From positions 1-64,000 of the forward strand of contig JAIVJS010000002.1 in assembly GCA_020199905.1 (NCBI GenBank): a stretch of DNA of 64,000 nt. The letters are read 5' to 3'. Below the pieces are notes generated by a model that was given only the letters and a program-made list of their open reading frames with translations, was not told the DNA's origin and did not search any database. Positions 1-7,496 of this stretch are shown in pieces. Each line of letters begins with the position of its first letter. Position 1 is the first letter of the stretch. A program made the position numbers and the translations under genes. The stretch is from Acidobacteriota bacterium. GTDB lineage: Bacteria > Acidobacteriota > Thermoanaerobaculia > UBA5066 > Gp7-AA6.

Positions 1-65
1 GCGTAAGCCCGCTGCCGGGCTCGAGAGCGTGAGCCCGCTGCCGGGCTCGAGAGCGTAAGCCCGCT
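1..65. repeat. Tandem 26-bp GC-rich repeat, two and a half copies
   Basis: Two full 26-bp units (1-26 and 27-52) and half of a third (53-65) follow head to tail. They differ at one position (a/g at the fifth base). Each full unit carries a short inverted repeat (gcccg...cgggc) able to form a hairpin. The array may extend upstream of the window. It ends 236 bp before the first gene. The rest of 66-300 shows no gene and no clear promoter to me. Confidence 0.75.
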
Positions 66-300
66 CCCTTTCTTTTCTCAGCCAAAAACCGATTCGGCCG
101 GGATCGTACTGATGGACGCAAGCGCGTTCCAAGTGGATGTGTATCGAACGAGAGGACTGTGACCGCCGGGAATCGCCGTCGGGGCGACTTCTGCGCTCGG
201 AGATTTCTCTTTCGAGCCCCTCGATGAGGGGGCGGGACGGCCCATCGCGCTGCGCCGTTCCGACCCCCTCGTGCGCCTTCTCCCCCGGGGTTGGCGCGCA

Positions 301-2550
301 ATGGTGACCGAGTCGAGCGAGCTGAAGCGGGAGTTCCTGCTCGCTCACGAAGACACGACCGTCGGTGAGCTGCGGGAGACGCTCCAGGCCCGCGGAAACC
401 TCTGGCTCTACGTCGCCGTCCTCTTGAACGGGCGAGGCTACGCCGTGTTTCGGCTGGGCGAGCTGATCGAAACGCTCAAATTGAGCGAGCCCGCGTTCCG
501 GCCGGAGTTGCTGTCCCGCCCGCTCAGGGACGTCCGGGGCCTGCTGGCAGAGCGCAGCGCGAGCCCCGTCGAGGAGCGGGCGCTTTCTCCCGGCGAAGTG
601 CGAAGGCTCTTCCGCGACGCCCCTCGCGGACGCTGGGTCGTTCTGAAGGACGGCGAGGTGGCGGGCGTTCTCGTGGGAGAGACGCGCAGCGCCGCCTCGG
701 GAATGGATCTCGACTGGCTTCACGCCGCTCCGGCGCGCGCCGAGGCGACTCGCGGCCGGCGCGCAGCGCCTCCGCCTCCCTCTCCGCCGCTCGCTCCCGT
801 CGCCGCCCCGCCCCGATCCCGGGTCCTCTCCGCCGCGGATCGGCCTCCCGCGATGGCGCCTCCACCCGCCGCCGCGGCTGCGGAGAGGGCCGGGCCGCCC
901 CGGCCGTCTCGGGCCGAGCCGGTCGCGGCGGAGGAGCCTCCCGAGGAGCCGCGCTGGATCAACGCCCAGCTCGAAGGACGCGATCCGGGCGAGCCTCTCC
1001 GCGTCGACGAGCCGTGCACGATCGCCTTCGACGTGGACGTCCAGGTCCGCGCCGGATCGCTCGTCAGGAACGCGCTTCTCACGTACGGGTTTGCTCCCGC
1101 CGAAACCATGCTCGAGCTGACCGTGCAGCTCTCGAGCGAGGACTTCGAGGTCCTGACGGAACCGCAGAAGCTGCGGGTTCCCCGTCGCGGCAAGTCTTCG
1201 AACAAGGCGCGCTTCGACATCCGGCCGAAGCGGGAAGGAGACGGAGTTCTCCAGGCCGTCTTCCTGAAGGACGGGAATTTCGTCCAGCTGGTGACCGTAC
1301 GGCTGCAGGTCGGAGGATCCATCCGGAGCCCGGCGCCTTCGCCCACCAGCCTCGGGCGTGGTCTCGATGCGAGCTTCGCGTTGCAGCCCCGAGACGTGAC
1401 GCTCGTCCTCACCAGCACCGGCGCCGGTTTCCAGGCGATTCTGGCCGGGCCTGTCTACGCCAACGCCACGCTTCCGATCACGCTGCCGGAGCTCGATCAG
1501 ATGATCGGGCAGGCGCGGAACGACCTCCAGGGCATCGTCGACCTCGAGCCGGGCGCCGGCGGATCCCCCAGCTACCAGGCCGGGATCGACATCCCGCCCG
1601 AGGTCGCGGACGCCGCGCTGCGGGTGGCGGCGAAAGCCGGCTTCCGGCTCTTCCAGCGGGTCTTCTTCGGACCCGCGGCGGACGCGCAGTCGAGGCTGCT
1701 CGGCTCCCGGCTGCGGGAGATGTCGCAGAGAGAGAAGCTCAAGATCCAGATCCTCTCGGAGCGATTCCCCCTTCCGTGGGGAATCCTCTACATGGCCGAC
1801 CCTTTCGATCCCGATCACATCGACCCGGAGATGTTCCTCGGATTCAAGCACGTGATCGAGCACATCCCGCTTCAACCGGCGATGCAGGTGCTCGCCAACC
1901 GGATCGACGGCCGTCCGCTCCTGTCGGTGAGTTTGAACGTGAACGCCGACATCGACGCGCAGATGGGGATCCCCGTGATCGCGGAGCAGCTCGCGTACTG
2001 GAAGGAGACTTCGAAGCGCGTCGGCACGAAGCTCGTGGTCCGAAAGACGGACGACGAGGTCAAGCGCGCTCTCGCCGACACCTCCTCGTCGGACCAGCTC
2101 GTCTACTTCTACTGCCACGCGGTCTCGAAATCGCTGGCGGAGGGAGGGGGTCCGGACGCCTCTGCTCTCGTGTTGACGGGAGACGGCCGCCTGACGCTCG
2201 GCGATCTCGCCCTCTTCGCTCCGATCGGGAGCTCGCTCGCGGGGGCGCCGCTCGTTTTCATCAACGCGTGCGAATCCGCGGAGATGTCGCCGCTGTTCTA
2301 CGACGGGTTCGTCCCGTACTTCATGGGGAAGGGCGCCCGCGGCGTGATCGGAACCGAGTGCCAGACTCCCGCCATCTTCGCGGCCGAGTGGGCGCGCCGG
2401 TTCTTCGACGCGTTCCTGACGGGCAAGACGGTGGGCGAGGTGTTTCTCGAGCTGCGCCGGGAGTTCTACGAGAAGCACAACAACCTGCTCGGATTGCTCT
2501 ATGCCCTGTACTGCGACGGGGACACGCGGCTCGATTCGGCGGCGGCGTGA
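301..2550 (+). CDS. CHAT-domain (caspase-like) protease with CBS-like N-terminus
   Basis: About 749 residues from ATG 301; a GTG at 271 is an alternative start, and neither has a strong Shine-Dalgarno. Residues about 10-130 look like a divergent CBS pair (paired strand-helix units such as VVLKDGEVAGVLVGE). Then comes a Pro/Ala-rich linker (about 155-215), a beta-rich module (about 230-335) and a CHAT domain (about 390-745). The likely catalytic dyad is His606 (YFYCHAV) and Cys657 (INACESA), numbered from 301. CHAT proteins are cysteine peptidases of the caspase/separase clan. No signal peptide is present, so it should be cytosolic. It starts a five-gene operon with two other CHAT genes. The N-terminus suggests nucleotide sensing, which is inference. 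Confidence 0.8.
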   Translation: MVTESSELKREFLLAHEDTTVGELRETLQARGNLWLYVAVLLNGRGYAVFRLGELIETLKLSEPAFRPELLSRPLRDVRGLLAERSASPVEERALSPGEVRRLFRDAPRGRWVVLKDGEVAGVLVGETRSAASGMDLDWLHAAPARAEATRGRRAAPPPPSPPLAPVAAPPRSRVLSAADRPPAMAPPPAAAAAERAGPPRPSRAEPVAAEEPPEEPRWINAQLEGRDPGEPLRVDEPCTIAFDVDVQVRAGSLVRNALLTYGFAPAETMLELTVQLSSEDFEVLTEPQKLRVPRRGKSSNKARFDIRPKREGDGVLQAVFLKDGNFVQLVTVRLQVGGSIRSPAPSPTSLGRGLDASFALQPRDVTLVLTSTGAGFQAILAGPVYANATLPITLPELDQMIGQARNDLQGIVDLEPGAGGSPSYQAGIDIPPEVADAALRVAAKAGFRLFQRVFFGPAADAQSRLLGSRLREMSQREKLKIQILSERFPLPWGILYMADPFDPDHIDPEMFLGFKHVIEHIPLQPAMQVLANRIDGRPLLSVSLNVNADIDAQMGIPVIAEQLAYWKETSKRVGTKLVVRKTDDEVKRALADTSSSDQLVYFYCHAVSKSLAEGGGPDASALVLTGDGRLTLGDLALFAPIGSSLAGAPLVFINACESAEMSPLFYDGFVPYFMGKGARGVIGTECQTPAIFAAEWARRFFDAFLTGKTVGEVFLELRREFYEKHNNLLGLLYALYCDGDTRLDSAAA

Positions 2551-2562
2551 CGTGAGGAGCGC

Positions 2563-3120
2563 ATGACCAACGAGACGCCGGGAGAAGGCCCCTCCGAGCC
2601 CACGATGGGGCGGTTTCGCGAGAGGGTGGCGGCGGGGATCGCCCTTCTCGTGATCGTCGCCGCCCTCGGAATGATCGTCTGGTCGTTCCGGTATCTCGAC
2701 GACAAGGAGAAATTCGGACGAGCCAAAGATCTGCTGCTCATCATCAATCCGGTCCTGGGTCTCGTGATCGGCTACTACTTCAACAAGGTCAGCACCGAGG
2801 CTCGCGCGGAGAACGCCGAGAAGACGGCCCGCACTGCCACGGCGGATGCGCGCCAGGCGACCGAGTCGCGTGACAAGGCCCAGGATCTCGCCGACGCGGC
2901 CCGGACGGGCGCGCAGGAGATGGGAACGCACCTCGAGGAAGTCAGCGCGGCGGCCGAGAAGGTCCTCGCTCAGACGCCGGACCGCCCTGCAGGCGTTCTG
3001 GCGGCGGGGGACACGGCGAAGGGGGGCGCGGATGCGCGACGGGAGCTCGAAAACGCGCTCGCCCGCGCCAGACGAGCCCGCGCGGCACCGTGGATTTCCG
3101 CGCCGGCGATGCCGGGCTAG
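2563..3120 (+). CDS. Two-TM coiled-coil membrane protein of the CHAT operon
   Basis: A 185-residue protein starting 12 nt after the first CHAT gene, with ggagcgc before its ATG. It has two hydrophobic segments (about residues 24-45 and 58-75) separated by a charged loop. A long Ala/Glu/Arg-rich, probably coiled-coil stretch (about 80-140) and a disordered tail follow. I recognise no family. The layout (membrane hairpin plus cytoplasmic coil) fits a scaffold or a target for the neighbouring CHAT proteases. That role is inferred only from position. Confidence 0.65.
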   Translation: MTNETPGEGPSEPTMGRFRERVAAGIALLVIVAALGMIVWSFRYLDDKEKFGRAKDLLLIINPVLGLVIGYYFNKVSTEARAENAEKTARTATADARQATESRDKAQDLADAARTGAQEMGTHLEEVSAAAEKVLAQTPDRPAGVLAAGDTAKGGADARRELENALARARRARAAPWISAPAMPG

Positions 3121-3201
3121 CCCGATGCTCAGAATGGATGCGGATGTCGTGTCTCCCCTCCCGCAGACCGCGGGGTGTGCCGCGAATGTCGGCGGAGACC
3201 G

Positions 3202-5748
3202 ATGAAATACAGGGACTTCGATCTTCTTCTGACTCCCTTCGAACAGGGCTACCGCGCCTCGGTGCTCAACCCGTCCGTCGGGGAGGGCATCGCCCATTTC
3301 GAGCTGCCCTTCACGGCGCAGGAGTTGAAGATCTTTCGCCTCGAAGCCGCGCAGAGCCGTCGAGGGGTCCGCCGCATGGAGTCCTCCGACATGCGCGCGG
3401 CGCGGGAGTTTGGAGGGCGTCTCTTCGAGGCGGTCTTCGCGGGCGAGGTCCGCCAGAATCTCCTGAAGAGCCTCGAGGGGGCGGATGCCGGTTCGACGGG
3501 GCTGCGCCTGCGCATGCACCTGTCGCGCGCGCCGGACCTCGCCGCCCTTCCCTGGGAGTACCTCTACGATCCGAATCTCGGCCGGTTCTTCGCTCTCTCC
3601 GTCACGACGCCCCTCGTGCGCTACATGGATCTGCCGGAGCGGATCAAGCCTCTGCCCGTGAAGCCGCCCGTCCGGGTGCTCGTCGTCATCGCGAGTCCCA
3701 CCGACAAGCCGCCTCTGGACGTCGAGGGCGAGTGGACCAGGCTCTCCGCCGCTCTGGCCGGTCTGGTGCGCGACGGGATGGTGGAAGTCGATCGGCTCCC
3801 GGTGGCGACCTACGGCGCCCTTCTGAAGCGGCTGAGACTGAAGCCGTACCACATCTTCCATTTCGTGGGCCATGGCGAGTTCAACGAAGAATGCAGGGAG
3901 GGCGTGCTGCTCTTCGAGGATGACGAGCGGCGCGGGTATCCCGTCTCCGCGGCCGCTCTCGGCACGCTTCTCCATGACCAGCCCTCTCTGCGACTGGCGA
4001 TTCTCAACTCCTGCGAAGGCGCGCGAACGTCGAGCTCGGATCCCTTTTCCGGAACGGCCCAGACGCTCCTCCAGCAGGGGATCCCCGCCGTCATCGCGAT
4101 GCAGTCGGCGATCACGGACGAGGCGTCGCATCAGCTCGCCTACACGTTCTATGACGCCATCGCGGACGGTTATCCGGTCGACGCGGCGCTGACCGACGCG
4201 CGCAAGAGCATCTTCGGCGACGGGAGCGTCGAATGGGGAACGCCGGTCCTCTACATGCGCTCACCGGACGGCCGCATCTTCGACGTGGATCGCCTGAGCA
4301 CGGAAATCCGCCGCCGGGAGCAGAAATCCGGCCTGGCCCGCGATGCCGAGGAGTTGGTCGCCGGGCAGAACTGGACGGCCGCCGTCGACCGCCTCGAGAA
4401 ACTGACCGCCCTGGATCCGCACGACAGGGATGCGGCGGCGAAGCTGGACAAGGCGCGTCAGGAATTGAACCTCGCCGCCCTGATCTCCGCCGGCCGCGAG
4501 CACCGCGCGGCGGGACGCTGGCGCGAAGCCGTGGACGCTCTCGTCCGGGCCCGCGAGCTCGGGGAGAGGTCCCCGGAAATAGACGCCCTCCTTTCGGAAG
4601 CCCGGAGCAGGCTGTCCGGGATCAGCGAGCCGGCCGGGCGGGACCGGGGGCGGCAGGCGCCCGGCGCGCCGGAGGAGGCGCCGCGCTCGAAGAAATGGGC
4701 GGGCGTGGTGCAGGTCGCGGACCTCTACCACCAGGCGACTTCCGCGATGGAGGCGGGGGACTGGCCGGCGGCCGTCGACCGCCTGCGCGACGTTCTGGCT
4801 CTCGATCCCGACCACGCCGAGGCGCAGGAGCGCCTGACGAGGGCGGAACGCCAGAAGGAGCTCGGCGACCTCTACGAGAGGGCACAGAGGAGTCTGGCCG
4901 CCGGGTGCTGGCGGGACGCCGTGGAGGACCTCCGCCGGGTGCGGGAGAAAGATGCCGGCTTCCGGGACGTCACCGGACTTCTGGAAAGGGCCGGCCGCGA
5001 GCTCGACCGCCAGGAGCGCGAAGATTCCGGGGGGAAGGGGCCCATCCCGGCGCCCGTCCCTCCGCCGCGCAGGAAAATCGGGACATCCCTCAAAGTCGGC
5101 GGTTGCGCGGCCGCGGCGACGATCACCCTCTGCACCGTGGCGGTCGTCGGCGTGATGGTGCTGCCCCGCTCGACCGGCAGGACGGGTCCTGCCGCCGTGA
5201 CCGCGGAAGCCCGTCCGCCTTCTTCCGACCCGGAAAAAGCGACAGCCCCTCCGCCGGGGAAGATCGCCGGAGATCCGCCCGTGTCCGCAAAGGTGGAGCC
5301 CGCCGTGGGTCCGGCGGCGTCTGCCGACCAGCAGGGCATCGTGTCCGCCATACGGGAGGCGACCCGGGCGGAAATACAGGCGTATCGATTCCTGAATCCC
5401 GCCCCGCTCTATGGCGTCTATACGGGCCAGGCCCTGACGATGCAGCTGGGGTTCCTTCAGGCGTTCGCCGCATCCACCGGGTCTGCGGGTTATGCCGTCG
5501 CGAAACACGAAGCGCAGGAATACCAGGGATTCCAGTTCAGCCCCGACGGTGCGCGGGCGCAGGTCAAGGTGACAGACAGGTGGTCCGTCGAGATCCGCTC
5601 GGTCGTCACCGGAGCGTGCGTCGGCGAAATCCCCGGTTACGAAATTTCGCACACCTATTCACTTCAACGCGCCGGTGGTGGCTGGAAGATCTATTCGATC
5701 CAGCACCACAACCAGGCGCCTCCGCCGCAACCCTGCGGGAACGGGTGA
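3202..5748 (+). CDS. CHAT protease with TPR-like repeats, one TM and extracytoplasmic domain
   Basis: 848 residues from ATG 3202 (ggcggagacc upstream). Residues 1-150 form the N-terminal part typical of CHAT proteins (PWEYLYDP). The CHAT core has His224 in HFVGHGEF and Cys271 in LNSCEGAR, a complete dyad. Residues about 385-610 hold helical TPR-like repeats (pattern A-x-x-x-G-W-xx-A-V-xx-L). One TM helix lies near 632-655, then a Thr/Pro/Ala linker. The last ~140 residues form a soluble domain resembling IMS/ARC6 or NTF2-like folds (ends in GWKIYSIQHH); that assignment is weak. Residues 1-380 closely resemble the third CHAT gene at 7493, so the two arose by duplication. Expected topology is cytosolic protease with an outside sensor domain. 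Confidence 0.8.
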   Translation: MKYRDFDLLLTPFEQGYRASVLNPSVGEGIAHFELPFTAQELKIFRLEAAQSRRGVRRMESSDMRAAREFGGRLFEAVFAGEVRQNLLKSLEGADAGSTGLRLRMHLSRAPDLAALPWEYLYDPNLGRFFALSVTTPLVRYMDLPERIKPLPVKPPVRVLVVIASPTDKPPLDVEGEWTRLSAALAGLVRDGMVEVDRLPVATYGALLKRLRLKPYHIFHFVGHGEFNEECREGVLLFEDDERRGYPVSAAALGTLLHDQPSLRLAILNSCEGARTSSSDPFSGTAQTLLQQGIPAVIAMQSAITDEASHQLAYTFYDAIADGYPVDAALTDARKSIFGDGSVEWGTPVLYMRSPDGRIFDVDRLSTEIRRREQKSGLARDAEELVAGQNWTAAVDRLEKLTALDPHDRDAAAKLDKARQELNLAALISAGREHRAAGRWREAVDALVRARELGERSPEIDALLSEARSRLSGISEPAGRDRGRQAPGAPEEAPRSKKWAGVVQVADLYHQATSAMEAGDWPAAVDRLRDVLALDPDHAEAQERLTRAERQKELGDLYERAQRSLAAGCWRDAVEDLRRVREKDAGFRDVTGLLERAGRELDRQEREDSGGKGPIPAPVPPPRRKIGTSLKVGGCAAAATITLCTVAVVGVMVLPRSTGRTGPAAVTAEARPPSSDPEKATAPPPGKIAGDPPVSAKVEPAVGPAASADQQGIVSAIREATRAEIQAYRFLNPAPLYGVYTGQALTMQLGFLQAFAASTGSAGYAVAKHEAQEYQGFQFSPDGARAQVKVTDRWSVEIRSVVTGACVGEIPGYEISHTYSLQRAGGGWKIYSIQHHNQAPPPQPCGNG

Positions 5749-5750
5749 CC

Positions 5751-7496
5751 ATGCTCAGGAACAGACGGTTTCCGCCTCTGCCTCTCTCCCGCCCCGGCGC
5801 CGGAAAAGCGGCCGCCCGCCTTGTGTCGGGCGCCCTTGCCTCGCTCGGGCTTCTTCTGGCCGGCTCGCAGGCGATCGCGCAGGATCGCGTGACGTTCTTC
5901 GGTTTCGCCCCGGACGCGGAGTACAAGCGGGCCGACTCGAAGCTGTGCTCCTACCTCCAGGGGGCGACGCACACGATCGTCGAGCGCCGTCTGCCCGACA
6001 GCTATGTCGACGCGATCAGCGGCGTCGTCGACTGGAACAGGAGGGACGGCGCGTACCTCGCGCGGCTGACGCCCTACGCCTACGTTGCCGCGGAGATGCT
6101 CGGAGCGGATTTCGAGATCCTCGCGACCTATCAGAGCCGCGCGACGTCCAGCCGGACGTACCACTCCTATTTCGTAGTCAACCGGGACAGATACAGAGAG
6201 GCGATGCAGGTCTCCGGCGAGCCGCGGCCGAACCTCGCCGACCTGAGGGACTACCTGAGAAGGCGGCAGACGCCCTCTCCCGCGAAGTTCGTGTACCACG
6301 ACAAGTTCAGCACCTCGAGCTACTTTCTTCCGTCTCTCTACTTTCGCGCGCAGCGGATCTTCGCCATGAACGCGGCGGCGGAGAACCTGATCGCGATCGA
6401 CATCGAGAAGCTTGCCGCGAAGAGCAGCTCAGCCCTCGTCGAGGAGGTCGCGCAGGGAAACGCGGATCTCGCCGCCGTCTGGGACGGAACCAAGACGAAG
6501 TACGAAAAGACCCCGGACCTGCTGGAGAAGTTCGCCGGACGGGTCTACTTCATCCAGTTGCCGGAAGTCCTGCCCAACGACCTGCTCGTCGCTTCGAGCT
6601 GGATGGAGCCGGCGCTCAAGGAAAAGATTCGGGGAGCGATCCGGGGGATGAAGGGCAACGCCGCGAACCAGATCGACGTCGGAGACTTTGCGTGGTGGGA
6701 CGACATCGCGGACGCGAGCGATGCGCGCGAGGCGCTGGCGGGTCTGCGCCGGGAGGCGGCCGCCGCGCCCGCGCCGGTCCCCGTGCGCGTCGAGGAGGCG
6801 AAGGACCCCGTCCTCCAGAAGTACGTTCAGGCGGCTCGGCAGGCCGTCCGGCTGTCGGGCACCGAGTTCGTCCTCTTCGATCCCGATTTCCACAAACACG
6901 TGGACGTCATCTGGACTCTGAAGCTCGTTCATGACGGCGCCGTCGATCTGACCAGCGACTTCCGGCATTCGGGAATCCCCTCGCAGAGATTCTCGATCAG
7001 CTTTACGAGCCCGGAGGACCTCACGGTGCGGATCGGCGCGTTGATCCACAGCCGGATTCACCGCATCCGCTATGTCTGGCCGTACGAGGATCGGATCCCC
7101 ACGGTGATCCGCGACGTGGACTTCGCGATCCCGGCGTCGAGCCGGGTGAAGGCGCAGAAGATCAGCTGGATCGACCCCGGGAGAAACGAGTTCACCGAGG
7201 GCGGCATCTTCGACGTCGAGGTGCGCAGCGCCGATTTTTACAAGTTCCAGCTGAAAGACACGTCGTTCGCCAAAACGCCGAATGGCGTCACGCTCGACTT
7301 CGAGCCGATGAGCAACATCGCGTACCGCGTGATCCTCGTGCGCCCGGCGCTCGAGAGCGTGTGGCTGAAGGTGCTCACGGGAGCCTTCGTGGCGTTGCTG
7401 GCCCTGGCCGCCGCGGCGGCCGTCTTCGCGCTGCGAAAGAAAGTTTCGGCGGATTCGATTCCGGCGGCGGCGCCGGGCGGAGCCGTCTCGGGATGA
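5751..7496 (+). CDS. Membrane-tethered PhnD-like substrate-binding protein
   Basis: 581 residues starting 2 nt after the preceding stop. An N-terminal signal peptide (hydrophobic to about residue 44, LLLAGSQAIA) precedes a type-2 periplasmic-binding fold of the PhnD phosphonate/phosphite kind. The family's conserved ligand-loop pattern is seen at about 183-195 (YHDKFSTSSYFLPS). A second beta-rich domain (about 355-540) and one C-terminal TM helix (about 545-565, then KK) follow. Normal ABC binding proteins lack the extra domain and TM, and no ABC permease or ATPase is nearby, so it is more likely a ligand sensor than a transporter part. Its stop overlaps the next ATG (ATGA), implying translational coupling to the CHAT-PAP2 gene. 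Confidence 0.7.
   Translation: MLRNRRFPPLPLSRPGAGKAAARLVSGALASLGLLLAGSQAIAQDRVTFFGFAPDAEYKRADSKLCSYLQGATHTIVERRLPDSYVDAISGVVDWNRRDGAYLARLTPYAYVAAEMLGADFEILATYQSRATSSRTYHSYFVVNRDRYREAMQVSGEPRPNLADLRDYLRRRQTPSPAKFVYHDKFSTSSYFLPSLYFRAQRIFAMNAAAENLIAIDIEKLAAKSSSALVEEVAQGNADLAAVWDGTKTKYEKTPDLLEKFAGRVYFIQLPEVLPNDLLVASSWMEPALKEKIRGAIRGMKGNAANQIDVGDFAWWDDIADASDAREALAGLRREAAAAPAPVPVRVEEAKDPVLQKYVQAARQAVRLSGTEFVLFDPDFHKHVDVIWTLKLVHDGAVDLTSDFRHSGIPSQRFSISFTSPEDLTVRIGALIHSRIHRIRYVWPYEDRIPTVIRDVDFAIPASSRVKAQKISWIDPGRNEFTEGGIFDVEVRSADFYKFQLKDTSFAKTPNGVTLDFEPMSNIAYRVILVRPALESVWLKVLTGAFVALLALAAAAAVFALRKKVSADSIPAAAPGGAVSG

Noticed and set aside
1-65. CRISPR array
   Set aside because: The 26-bp units are contiguous, with no unique spacers between them, and no cas genes are nearby.
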